Shown: piece after piece, positions 9,358 through 17,187 of the stretch
Numbering within the stretch: the stretch's first letter is position 1
Layout: each line of letters starts with the position of its first letter
Source: Alteromonas sp. C1M14
GTDB taxonomy: Bacteria; Pseudomonadota; Gammaproteobacteria; Enterobacterales; Alteromonadaceae
Direction of reading: 5' to 3'
Assembly (NCBI RefSeq): GCF_018860965.1
Contig: NZ_JAHKQF010000005.1
Location: 62,001 to 126,000 of the forward strand
DNA length: 64,000 bases
Position numbers and translations under genes: made by a program
Notes under the pieces: generated by a model
Told to the model about the DNA's origin: nothing
The model's input: the letters and a program-made list of their open reading frames with translations, nothing else
Databases searched by the model: none

Positions 9358-10030
9358 TGATTTCTCTATTTGAAGAAGACAGGGTTGGGATAAGCTGTGA
9401 CACCTGATGCAGCCGCGGGCATGTGGCGATACGATGTTCGATGTCTGTGAGCAACAGGGCACACACTTTAGGCTGGGTATGGTAGTAGCGTCCCCAGTGG
9501 TCTTGGGTGGTTGCTAAGCGCTGGGGATCGGCCTGTGCCAGTACAATGAGATTTAGCCCTGCACCTGCAAAGAGTTGTTGAAGTTGTGTTGTGGCACTAA
9601 ATATGAGGCATTGAGTACCTTTTTCCTTGAGAACAAAATAGAGCGAGAGCAATAACGATAAGGTATACCGCGGCGCGCGACTAAATAGATTACCTATTTC
9701 CGTAATCTGTTCACGGCAAAAGGTCATGCCCTGTACCTTCAGTAAGCTTTCTATGGGTAAATCAAGGTATTGTTCAACAAAGAGTGGGGTGGGGGTTTTG
9801 TGCTTAGGATCCGCGCCATGGCGTATGCCTAATGCCCCATTGAATGTGTGTTTTTTTATCGCAAATAGCACAGGCATAAATTGGCTAATACGAGCACCAT
9901 AATGGTTAAAATAGCCATGGGTGATAAACCCTTCGATATCCTGCCTGAGTGAATGGGTTTCACTGGCCACCAATAAAGTGGCGGCGTTTGCTTGAACCGA
10001 CGGTAACGGATAAGCCGAGAATGTTGTCAT
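9341..10030 (-). CDS. Thermostable hemolysin family protein
   Basis: The protein matches the T_hemolysin family, first known from Vibrio delta-VPH: AKISQFMPVLFAI-like opening (YGARISQFMPVLFAI), ALGIRHG, PLFVEQYLDLPIE, ITEIGNLFSRAP, and WGRYYHTQPKVCA near the end. The family is thought to be related to GNAT/autoinducer-synthase folds, so an acyl-transfer role is as likely as lysis. The open frame starts at 10075, but the ATG at 10030 has a good GGTGAG ribosome-binding site 7 bases upstream and leaves room for the promoter; it gives 229 residues. It is the first gene of the operon. Confidence 0.85.
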   Translation of the reverse strand: MTTFSAYPLPSVQANAATLLVASETHSLRQDIEGFITHGYFNHYGARISQFMPVLFAIKKHTFNGALGIRHGADPKHKTPTPLFVEQYLDLPIESLLKVQGMTFCREQITEIGNLFSRAPRYTLSLLLSLYFVLKEKGTQCLIFSATTQLQQLFAGAGLNLIVLAQADPQRLATTQDHWGRYYHTQPKVCALLLTDIEHRIATCPRLHQVSQLIPTLSSSNREINAYVA

Positions 10031-10073
10031 TGTGCTACTCACCATTAAATTCATAGGGTGAGTATGGGGTGAC

Positions 10074-10092
10074 AACCTTAAGAGAACCTTAA
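10074..10092 (-). promoter_or_regulatory. Direct repeat TTAAGGTT-N3-TTAAGGTT, PmrA/QseB-like box
   Basis: Read on the minus strand, two perfect TTAAGGTT copies lie 11 bases apart, just before a possible -10 CATACT (10061-10066) of the hemolysin-family operon. An 11-base period fits tandem binding by an OmpR-family dimer. A near copy precedes the response-regulator gene at 13930-13948. Confidence 0.6.
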
Positions 10093-10134
10093 CATCTCGG
10101 TGAGCTTACAAAATAAATGGTATTTTTGCGGGCA

Positions 10135-10836
10135 TTAAAACTCATATTCTAAAGACATGCGCAATGTATGATCTTTGCTGTCACCATTTAATCCTGTGAT
10201 AAAACCGAGTTCCCATTTTAACTGCTCTTGTTTGTCGAAGCGCTTGATCCCCATAAAAGCAGGGCCGACACCGATATAATCTTCGGCGATGTACACTTCG
10301 ACGGCAGGCTGTAATTCGGGGATCCAGCGATAACGAAATTTGGCTTTAAATTCACTTTCCCATTCATTGGGTACGGTTTGCCCCCATTCGTACAAAATAT
10401 TCACATTGGTGGTGAGACTGAATTGGCCGAATTCTTTTTCTGTGAGTAAGCCCGCTTTGGCTTCCCAGTCATCGGAGTCTGGTCGTTTTTCTATTTCAAA
10501 CAGGGTGCCCCAGTCTGCCCAGTACTTTCCTTGTTCCGTCATCATCCAACGTAATTCGAGTTCGTAGCCTGAAACGCCAAAGTCATCATTTTCATCTCTG
10601 GAGCCTACAATGTAAGCCTCTAAAATCAGGTATTCCGACAGGGCATGACCAAAGGAGAAACGCTGCAAGAGGACATTTCCGTCATCATTTTGGCGGGATG
10701 TGAGACGCCACTCGAACTCTCTTTCAAAGGGTAAAACGTAGGGGTGGTATACCTTATCGACGGTGAAGTTATCTGCCCGCACGAATGAAGAAAATAATAT
10801 CAGCATGGATATGAAAAGGGTTAAAAGGGACTTCAT
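10135..10836 (-). CDS. Outer-membrane beta-barrel-type protein
   Basis: A 233-residue exported protein: signal peptide (LLTLFISMLILFSSFVRA, cut near residue 21) then alternating aromatic/polar strands such as EFEWRLTSRQ, LILEAYIVGS, YELELRWMM, FSLTTNVNILYEW and a C-terminal LRMSLEYEF with terminal Phe, typical of an outer-membrane barrel. No named family is recognised. It overlaps the FTR1-like permease gene by 4 bases, so it is in the two-component/cupredoxin operon and may be a channel or sensor for the same metal; this is inference. Confidence 0.65.
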   Translation of the reverse strand: MKSLLTLFISMLILFSSFVRADNFTVDKVYHPYVLPFEREFEWRLTSRQNDDGNVLLQRFSFGHALSEYLILEAYIVGSRDENDDFGVSGYELELRWMMTEQGKYWADWGTLFEIEKRPDSDDWEAKAGLLTEKEFGQFSLTTNVNILYEWGQTVPNEWESEFKAKFRYRWIPELQPAVEVYIAEDYIGVGPAFMGIKRFDKQEQLKWELGFITGLNGDSKDHTLRMSLEYEF

Positions 10837-11591
10837 GAGGCCTCCTTGTCAATGGAACGGACAGATAGCGGGGTAAGATGACGTATGACATAGGGGAGTA
10901 GCAATGCGATAAAGAAAACGCAAAGGTAGCTGATAGAAGGCGTTGCTTCGTACCCAAATAATGCATTGAGCAAGTGGCCATATTCACTTTCGTCACTGAG
11001 CAATTGGCTTGTGTCCCAAGCTTGGACGGGCGCAGGTAACAAATCAATTTGTTCAAATAGGGTAGCAATACCTGCGGTTTGTGCTGCCACAAACCAGGTG
11101 GTGATAGGGAAGGTGAACTTTTGCTTAAGCAGGGTAAAAAGCACCACATGAAGCAAGATGGCGATACTACTACTGATCCCCAAACCAAGAATACTGCCAA
11201 TGAGTAATTTGCTGTCTGTGTAGGATGACAATGCGGAGAAAAAATACACCATAAAATGCAAACTGTTAGGGACTCCGATACCCAGCACGAGTAGGTTAAG
11301 CCCCCAATGCCGCGCGAAACCTTGATGATGTGACATCCATGCCATGGCACACATGCCAAGCCAAGCCCCGGCAAAGAAAGCCACTTTAAGTAATTCAAAG
11401 CCAGTGCCTTGGGCGAATTGAGAAATAAGGCTCAGGTAATTGTAGATGGCAAGGGCCACGGCCAGGGTAATGGTTAAGCGCCACAGCAGTGGTTTAATGG
11501 AAATCCCGGGCATGGCGAGTAACAGGCTGATTAATAACCCGATGGGGAGCATGTCTCTTAGGAACAGTACAACGGTATTAATTAACATCAT
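10833..11591 (-). CDS. Multi-pass membrane protein, FTR1-permease-like
   Basis: The 252-residue protein has about seven hydrophobic helices and opens MMLINTVVLFLRDMLPIGLL, which resembles the first helix of FTR1/EfeU-type iron permeases, where an REGxE motif would be REGLEA; here it reads RDMLP, so the canonical ferroxidase-coupled glutamates are altered. The next gene upstream encodes a cupredoxin, a common partner of FTR1-like permeases, and the overlap is 14 bases. Iron or copper transport is a reasonable guess, not proved. The second helix set contains HHQGFARHWG and other His residues that could bind metal. Confidence 0.6.
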   Translation of the reverse strand: MMLINTVVLFLRDMLPIGLLISLLLAMPGISIKPLLWRLTITLAVALAIYNYLSLISQFAQGTGFELLKVAFFAGAWLGMCAMAWMSHHQGFARHWGLNLLVLGIGVPNSLHFMVYFFSALSSYTDSKLLIGSILGLGISSSIAILLHVVLFTLLKQKFTFPITTWFVAAQTAGIATLFEQIDLLPAPVQAWDTSQLLSDESEYGHLLNALFGYEATPSISYLCVFFIALLLPYVIRHLTPLSVRSIDKEAS

Positions 11592-11949
11592 TTATCCCGT
11601 TATCAGGTTTTACAATGACTTTGCCCACCGCGCTATTGGGGTGAAATTCACCAAAAAAGGGGTAGTCACCGGGTTTGAGCGGGCCTATGTATATCGAGCC
11701 TGAACTGTTTTGGAAAATGACTTTTTCTCTATTAAGAGAAAAGCTATCAATTTCTTCTGGGGTAGGATCATGGTTGATAAAATAAAGTTTTACTTTTTGA
11801 TTAGCAGGCACCGTTACTTCTCTGGGAAAGAAAAGATGATCCCTAATGTTTATGGTGATTTCCGTCATCCCAAACACCGTTCGTGTTAAGAGCCCCAAGA
11901 TTAGAAAAAGATAAACTTGCGTAAGTTTAGTGTGTGTTTTCATGTGCAA
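11578..11949 (-). CDS. Exported cupredoxin-like protein
   Basis: A 123-residue protein with a signal peptide (LFLILGLLTRTVFG, cut near residue 27) and one cupredoxin barrel: ITINIRDHLFFPREVTVPA, INHDPTPEEIDS, and IGPLKPGDYPFFGEFHPNSAVGKVIV. This is the EfeO-N/Cupredoxin_1 type seen near FTR1-like permeases. The usual type I copper Cys is absent; His in INHD and EFHP could still bind metal. The start overlaps the kinase stop by 23 bases; a second ATG two codons on (11943) is equally good. Likely periplasmic metal binding or electron transfer for the neighbouring permease. Confidence 0.75.
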   Translation of the reverse strand: MHMKTHTKLTQVYLFLILGLLTRTVFGMTEITINIRDHLFFPREVTVPANQKVKLYFINHDPTPEEIDSFSLNREKVIFQNSSGSIYIGPLKPGDYPFFGEFHPNSAVGKVIVKPDNGINDVN

Positions 11950-13219
11950 AAATCATGTTCACTGCTAACCCACCCAGCGCGGATTTGTTCAACGTTATTT
12001 GCCCATCGTGTAACGCCACTATTTGCGAAACAATGGCGAGCCCCAAGCCGCTACCTGTGGTATTGCCGGTATTTTTTGCCCGTTGAAAACGACCAAGTAC
12101 TTTTTCCTTATCCTTGTCGGCGATGCCAGGCCCCGAATCATCAACGGAAAGTTTAATGCCCTGTTCATGGGTGGTGATAGAAACCACGATTTGTGCCCCT
12201 TCAGGAGAGTATTTACTGGCATTGGCAATGACATTTTGCAGCAAAGTGTAACTGGTGAAATGGGTGCTCTTTAGCCAGGTATCTTGCCCTTCTAAGGAAA
12301 TCTCCTGCTGCTTTTTCTCAATTTGGTTGTAAAGGTCGCTAATGACCTCTTGTGCGAGATGATAGAGGTTTACCTCTGTCATTTGCTCGGCAAAGGTATC
12401 AGGGCTGGTGCGACTTAATAGTAAAAATTGATTCACTGTGTGGATCATACGATCGGTATCGGCTTGTAAGGGTGAAAGTAGCTCCCCTTTTTCTTCTAAG
12501 GCGTTGGCAATATTGTGAATGCTGATTTTCATGACACTTAACGGAGTGCGCAATTCATGGGCAGCATTTGCGGCAAATTGTTGTTCTCGTTCAAATGCCA
12601 AATGCAGTCGCTTAAACAAGGAGTTTAGGGTTGTCATCACCGGCTTTAGCTCGTTGGGTGTTTGCTTAAGTTGTATTTGAGAAAGATCTTGCCGATTCCT
12701 TTTGGCCAATTGTAAGGAAAGCTTTTTAAGGGGCGCGAGCCCCCAGGTAATGCCAAAAAAGAGTACAGAGGCCAGAATAGGTACGCTGATAATAAATGGG
12801 TATATGGCTGCGGTTGTTAAGGCGTCGGTTATGGTGAAACGATCTTCTTGTGGTTGAGCAATCATGTACCAGGTGGCATCAGTGGCGTTTTGATAGGTAT
12901 AAACCCGCCAGCGCTTTTCTAAAAAATTCTTCTCGGTAAACCCGGGTTTAAAGTCGGCTAACGGATGCTCATACGCGGGGGATGAGGCGTTGATTAATGT
13001 GTTGTGTTGCCAAACCTGGAAGAAAAGCCGACCGTGTGCCGTTGATTCGCCGTCGCCGTGAATAGTAGCGATGGCTTGGGTTAATTCTATAAGCTCGTCA
13101 TCCAGCAATTTGTTTGACAATGCCAGTGTTGCCCGATAACCATGAAGGGCAGCGCTAAAGATAACAAGAACCAAGGAACTCACTAGCGTTAGGGTGAGAA
13201 AGCGGCGAATAGATAGCAA
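11927..13219 (-). CDS. Sensor histidine kinase, QseC/PmrB-like
   Basis: A 430-residue inner-membrane kinase: TM helix near residues 7-27, a periplasmic sensor of about 120 residues, a second TM helix near 137-160, HAMP, then HisKA with HELRTPLSVMK and a HATPase domain with NVIANASKYSPEG, DSGPGIADKD and GSGLGLAIVSQI. All catalytic motifs are intact. It lies one base after the response-regulator gene and forms a pair with it. The signal is unknown; operon partners point to a metal or an envelope condition. Confidence 0.92.
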   Translation of the reverse strand: MLSIRRFLTLTLVSSLVLVIFSAALHGYRATLALSNKLLDDELIELTQAIATIHGDGESTAHGRLFFQVWQHNTLINASSPAYEHPLADFKPGFTEKNFLEKRWRVYTYQNATDATWYMIAQPQEDRFTITDALTTAAIYPFIISVPILASVLFFGITWGLAPLKKLSLQLAKRNRQDLSQIQLKQTPNELKPVMTTLNSLFKRLHLAFEREQQFAANAAHELRTPLSVMKISIHNIANALEEKGELLSPLQADTDRMIHTVNQFLLLSRTSPDTFAEQMTEVNLYHLAQEVISDLYNQIEKKQQEISLEGQDTWLKSTHFTSYTLLQNVIANASKYSPEGAQIVVSITTHEQGIKLSVDDSGPGIADKDKEKVLGRFQRAKNTGNTTGSGLGLAIVSQIVALHDGQITLNKSALGGLAVNMIFAHENTH

Positions 13220-13220
13220 A

Positions 13221-13886
13221 TCAGTGTCCGTTGTTTTGAACGCAATAACCCACGCCGCGGACGGTTTTGATAAAACTATCTGGCAGTTTTTTTCTGAGAT
13301 TACTAATATGCACTTCTATTGTGTTACTGGCCACTTCTTCTCCCCACTCATAAAGCTTACTTTCAAGTTGATGCTTGCTTAATACACGACCTGAATTTTC
13401 TAACAATGCTTTCAAAAGCATCATTTCGCGGCGAGACAAATGCAAAGGCTGACCGTCAAGGGTGACATTGTTGTGCGCGGTGTCAAAGGCGATGGCATTT
13501 ATTTGGATAATACTGTTAGATGCCGTATTCACGCGCCTTTCTAATACACGCAATCGTGCAAGTAGCTCATCCATGTCAAAGGGCTTTGCCAAATAGTCAT
13601 CTGCGCCAGCATCAAGGCCTGAAATTTTGTCCGAGGTTTTATCCCGTGCAGTTAAAATTAAAACTGGGATGAAATTATTTTTTTGTCTGATGTGGGCCAG
13701 TACTTTGCGCCCGTCAATATCGGGAAGACCAAGATCGAGAATAACCAAGTCGTTTTGGTTTGAAGCAATGGCATTAAGGGCGCTTTTGCCATCGAATACA
13801 CAATCTACAGCATAGTTTGCATGCCTTAAAGATTGGGACAATGCGGCAGAAAGTGGGCCATCATCTTCTACTAACAACACTCTCAT
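13221..13886 (-). CDS. OmpR-family response regulator, QseB/PmrA-like
   Basis: The 221-residue regulator has a receiver domain with phospho-acceptor D51 (LVILDLGLP), K100-region AKPFDMDE, and a winged-helix Trans_reg_C domain ending VHISNLRKKLPDSFIKTVRGVGYCV, close to QseB/PmrA. It is first in the operon with kinase, cupredoxin, FTR1-like and barrel genes. CTTAAG repeats 11 bases apart just upstream (13930-13949) match the PmrA/QseB type of box and suggest autoregulation; the same repeat precedes the hemolysin-family operon. Confidence 0.93.
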   Translation of the reverse strand: MRVLLVEDDGPLSAALSQSLRHANYAVDCVFDGKSALNAIASNQNDLVILDLGLPDIDGRKVLAHIRQKNNFIPVLILTARDKTSDKISGLDAGADDYLAKPFDMDELLARLRVLERRVNTASNSIIQINAIAFDTAHNNVTLDGQPLHLSRREMMLLKALLENSGRVLSKHQLESKLYEWGEEVASNTIEVHISNLRKKLPDSFIKTVRGVGYCVQNNGH

Positions 13887-13929
13887 GGGTGGCCTTCATC
13901 AGATATCAGTAAGATTAAACTAGCACTTT

Positions 13930-13948
13930 AACCTTAAGGCAGTCTTAA
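13930..13948 (-). promoter_or_regulatory. Direct repeat TTAAGACT-N3-TTAAGGTT, PmrA/QseB-like box
   Basis: On the minus strand the two TTAAG cores lie 11 bases apart, about 45 bases before the response-regulator start. The arrangement is that of an autoregulatory OmpR-family site. It shares the TTAAGGTT half-site with 10074-10092. Confidence 0.6.
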
Positions 13949-14086
13949 GAAAATGCAAAGATCATGTTACTTATACTCTGCTATTTGCAAAAGTCGAGAA
14001 GTAAGCTCGCGCTAGCAGGCTATTCAGACCGGAGCACGGGGTTCTATGGTAAAATACTAATAGACAGCTAAATGCACCGAAGAAGC

Positions 14087-14611
14087 ATGAATACACAGAC
14101 ACAGGAATGGGAAAATATTCCCGCATTCAAAGCAATGGTGAGTGCTCAGTGGTATTGCACTCAAGATCCTCAGCTTAAAGCGTTACGGAGCACCGCTAAG
14201 GGGCGTTGCTACGAATTAAATAAAGCACACGGCAATGCTAAGGCCCTTTTATCATCCTTATTGCCTCGGGTTTCTGATGTTAACCTCGGTGAGCACTTTC
14301 ATTGTGATTACGGTTTTCAAATAATTTGTGATGATTTCTTTACCGCTGGCGATTATTTGACCATCCTTGATGGTGCAAGGGTTGAAATAGGGCGGGGATG
14401 TACTATAGGTAATGGCGTTGTCATTAGTACTGTGAGTCACCATGAATTACCTCAAAAACGGTTACAAGGCTGGCAGAAGGCCCTTAACGTGATGATAGGT
14501 AATCATGTAACTATCGGAAATGGCACGAGTATTTTACCTGGCGCCCGAATTCCAGATTATCAGGTGATCCCTGACGGGGCCGTCATTACGGCTAATAGTT
14601 TTTCTGAATGA
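14087..14611 (+). CDS. Maltose/galactoside-type O-acetyltransferase
   Basis: A left-handed beta-helix acetyltransferase of the MaaA/NodL/LacA type, moving acetyl from acetyl-CoA to a sugar hydroxyl. It has the N-terminal Mac segment (FKAMVSAQWYCTQDPQLKAL), HFHCDYGFQI, and hexapeptide turns in VEIGRGCTIGNGVVIST and IGNHVTIGNGTSILPGARI with the catalytic His in VSHHE. The open frame reaches back to an ATG at 14072, but 14087 has a GAAGAAG ribosome-binding site and starts MNTQTQEWENIPAF, giving 174 residues. It is a single gene, divergent from the two-component operon. Confidence 0.85.
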   Translation: MNTQTQEWENIPAFKAMVSAQWYCTQDPQLKALRSTAKGRCYELNKAHGNAKALLSSLLPRVSDVNLGEHFHCDYGFQIICDDFFTAGDYLTILDGARVEIGRGCTIGNGVVISTVSHHELPQKRLQGWQKALNVMIGNHVTIGNGTSILPGARIPDYQVIPDGAVITANSFSE

Positions 14612-14661
14612 GTCTGATAGAGCCCTAGAAGGGAAAAAAAAGCATTTCTTTGTTGCGTCTA

Positions 14662-14678
14662 TTATCAAAAATTGATAA
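14662..14678 (+). repeat. Inverted repeat TTATCA-N5-TGATAA
   Basis: A perfect 6-base inverted repeat about 145 bases before aroF, upstream of the TyrR box. It may be an operator, but the sequence is AT-rich and no regulator is suggested. Confidence 0.25.
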
Positions 14679-14716
14679 AAAGTCAACGAGTTCGGCTGAT
14701 AAAAAATAATTCAGTG

Positions 14717-14734
14717 TGTACATAAAAGTTTACA
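14717..14734 (+). promoter_or_regulatory. TyrR box before aroF-tyrA
   Basis: TGTACA-TAAAAG-TTTACA fits the TyrR consensus TGTAAA-N6-TTTACA with one change, and lies 89 bases before the aroF start. A second weaker TGT-N12-ACA match is at 14769-14786, 52 bases downstream centre to centre. TyrR represses aroF-tyrA in E. coli through a strong and a weak box, so the same arrangement is inferred here. Confidence 0.7.
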
Positions 14735-14822
14735 TGGGTGGGAAGCCAAATAATTTCTACCTTTCTGTTGTATGAAGGACGTCACAGGCCGGCCTTCAGA
14801 TTAAGTAAAAAAAGAGAATTTC

Positions 14823-15914
14823 ATGATCAAGGACACCGTTAATAACGTTCATGTCAGTGCCGAAAAAGTATTGATAACCCCCGATGACCTGGCAAAAGAA
14901 CTGCCCGTTTCCGAAAAAGCGTTAAGTGCGATTTCAGAATCGAGAAAGGTTATTTCTGACATCATACACGGGCGAGATCACCGTATGCTGGTGGTGTGTG
15001 GCCCCTGTTCCATTCACGATATTGATGCCGCAAAAGATTACGCCCTGCGTTTAAAAGAGCTGCATGAATCCTGTAAAGACACCTTGTTTATTGTTATGCG
15101 GGTGTATTTTGAAAAGCCTCGTACCACCACCGGTTGGAAAGGGTTAATCAACGACCCTCATATCGACGGAACCTTCGATATTGAAACCGGATTACGCAAA
15201 GCCCGCGAATTACTGATTTGGTTGGCCGAGCTTGAGATCCCCGTGGCTACAGAAGCGCTGGATCCTATCAGCCCTCAATATCTGGCTGAATTATTTAGCT
15301 GGAGCGCCATTGGCGCTAGAACTTCTGAGTCGCAGACGCACCGTGAAATGGCCAGTGGTCTATCTATGCCCGTAGGCTTTAAAAACGGTACCGATGGAAG
15401 CTTGGACATTGCCATTAATGCATTGAAATCAGCTGCATCTGGCCACAGTTTTATGGGCATCAATAAACAAGGTCAAGTGGCAGTGATCACCACTAGTGGT
15501 AACCCAGATGGGCATATCATTTTACGGGGTGGTAAACAGCCTAACTACGATTCTGTTTGTGTGTCTGAATGCGAGGTAGACTTGGAAAAAGCCGGGCTTA
15601 CCGCTGGTTTAGTGGTGGATTGTAGTCATGCTAATTCGAGCAAAGATTATCGCAGACAGCCCCTGGTGGCACAAAATGTGGTAAATCAAATCCTTGAAGG
15701 AAATCAGTCAATCATTGGGATCATGCTTGAAAGCCATGTTAATGCGGGCAATCAAAAAGCGGAAGGGAAAACGCCGGAAGAGTTGGATTACGGAATTTCG
15801 ATTACCGATGGCTGTATCGACTGGGCGACCACCGAATCTTTGATCACACAAGCCAGAGATAAATTGATTACTGTGTTACCATTACGTCAAAATAAACGTA
15901 CCGCTGTTGCCTGA
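14823..15914 (+). CDS. aroF: 3-deoxy-7-phosphoheptulonate (DAHP) synthase
   Basis: This class I DAHP synthase condenses phosphoenolpyruvate and erythrose 4-phosphate, the first step of aromatic amino acid synthesis. The 363-residue protein has VVCGPCSIHD, MRVYFEKPRTTTGWKGLINDP, GARTSESQTHREMASGLSMPVGFKNGTDG and VDCSHANSSKDY, all family signatures. It is 27 bases ahead of tyrA, which makes it the tyrosine-type isozyme by context. TyrR boxes in front support tyrosine control. Confidence 0.95.
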   Translation: MIKDTVNNVHVSAEKVLITPDDLAKELPVSEKALSAISESRKVISDIIHGRDHRMLVVCGPCSIHDIDAAKDYALRLKELHESCKDTLFIVMRVYFEKPRTTTGWKGLINDPHIDGTFDIETGLRKARELLIWLAELEIPVATEALDPISPQYLAELFSWSAIGARTSESQTHREMASGLSMPVGFKNGTDGSLDIAINALKSAASGHSFMGINKQGQVAVITTSGNPDGHIILRGGKQPNYDSVCVSECEVDLEKAGLTAGLVVDCSHANSSKDYRRQPLVAQNVVNQILEGNQSIIGIMLESHVNAGNQKAEGKTPEELDYGISITDGCIDWATTESLITQARDKLITVLPLRQNKRTAVA

Positions 15915-15941
15915 TTAAACAGCGATTTTTAGAGTCGCACT

Positions 15942-17087
15942 ATGACGGATCATTCCAAACGCCTAAGTGAAATAAGGGCAGACATTGACGAGCTCGATTC
16001 CGAGCTCGTTTCTATTCTAGCTCGTCGCGCTAAGTTAACTACCCAAGTGGGACAAATTAAAGCTCAAACCGGTATGCCTGTTTATGTGCCTGAGCGTGAG
16101 CGAGAGCTTATTGCTTCAAGGCGGAATGAGGCGGAAAAAGCCGGGGTGTCTCCTGAGCTGACAGAAGATTTGTTACGCCGGATCATGCGGGAATCTTACC
16201 ATACCCAAAATAATCGCTATCGCTGTATTAACCCCGCCATCGAGCAGGTGGTTATTGTTGGTGGTGCAGGGGCGTTAGGTAAGGTGTTTGTGAGTCTTTT
16301 TGAAAAATCCGGCTACCCTGTTGCCGTTATCGAAAAAGACGACTGGGGCAAAACAGAAACAGAAGCATTACTGGCACGGGCCAACCTCGTGGTGGTGGCA
16401 GTGCCTATTACTTTAACTGAATCTGTGATTGCAACTTTGAATCATTTACCTCAAACCTGTGTGCTTGCCGATATCACCAGTGTAAAGGTTAAACCTTTAC
16501 AGGCCATGCTGGCACATCACAAAGGCCCAGTAGTTGGGCTTCATCCTATGTTTGGCCCAGATGCGCCGGGCATGATTAAACAAGTTGTGGTGGTGTGTGA
16601 CGGGCGAGGGGAAAGCCATTATCAATGGTTGGTAGAGCAAATGCGTACTTGGGGGGCGACCATTCATCATAGCAGTGCTGAAGAGCATGATAATGCCATG
16701 GCGTTTATTCAAGTGATGCGTCACTTCAACACCTTTGTCTACGGCGCGCACCTGCAAAGCGAAGCTCCCGATTTAGAGACATTAACGGTGTTTAGTTCTC
16801 CGATATACCGTTTGGAACTGGCAATGGTAGGCCGGCTGTTTGCCCAATCCCCTCGGTTGTATGCTGATATTATCTTTAATAACCCCGATAATTTTGCCCT
16901 TTTACGGCGTTTTCACACCCGTTTTGGCGAAGCGCTATCTCTACTTGAAAATAACGACAAAGACGGTTTTATTCGTGCTTTTGATAGTATTGGCGAGTGG
17001 TTTGGCGATTACGCAAAAAAATGTTTGGTAGATAGCAAGCAACTGCTGCTAAAAGCTGACGATGGTCAAATGCTAAGAAAGCCTTAA
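15942..17087 (+). CDS. tyrA: Bifunctional chorismate mutase/prephenate dehydrogenase
   Basis: TyrA converts chorismate to prephenate and then, with NAD+, to 4-hydroxyphenylpyruvate for tyrosine. The 381-residue protein has an AroQ mutase domain (residues about 5-85: [31 protein letters not shown]) and a dehydrogenase domain with the Rossmann motif [15 protein letters not shown] near 100, the conserved GLHPMFGPD and a His-rich [17 protein letters not shown]. coli TyrA is 373 residues. It is in an operon with aroF. Confidence 0.97.
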   Translation: MTDHSKRLSEIRADIDELDSELVSILARRAKLTTQVGQIKAQTGMPVYVPERERELIASRRNEAEKAGVSPELTEDLLRRIMRESYHTQNNRYRCINPAIEQVVIVGGAGALGKVFVSLFEKSGYPVAVIEKDDWGKTETEALLARANLVVVAVPITLTESVIATLNHLPQTCVLADITSVKVKPLQAMLAHHKGPVVGLHPMFGPDAPGMIKQVVVVCDGRGESHYQWLVEQMRTWGATIHHSSAEEHDNAMAFIQVMRHFNTFVYGAHLQSEAPDLETLTVFSSPIYRLELAMVGRLFAQSPRLYADIIFNNPDNFALLRRFHTRFGEALSLLENNDKDGFIRAFDSIGEWFGDYAKKCLVDSKQLLLKADDGQMLRKP

Positions 17088-17109
17088 AACCGCAACCAAC
17101 TTGATATAC

Positions 17110-17169
17110 GGGCACGTTCGCTATACTTAAACCGGTAACAATAAACGGAAAGTGAAAGCAAACGTGCCC
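17110..17169. repeat. 60-base imperfect palindrome between tyrA and pheA
   Basis: GGGCACGTT (17110-17118) and AACGTGCCC (17161-17169) are perfect arms; the match continues inward (CGCTATACTT against AAGTGAAAGC, imperfect). It sits between the converging ends of tyrA and pheA. No T run follows on either strand, so it is not a classic terminator; a bidirectional stem-loop or a small palindromic repeat is possible. Confidence 0.5.
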
Positions 17170-17187
17170 AGTGTTAGGGCGACGTGG

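Noticed and set aside
10769..11398. A 209-codon minus-strand frame overlapping the FTR1-like gene.
   Set aside because: It is another frame of the FTR1-like gene, which shows proper membrane helices and operon overlaps.
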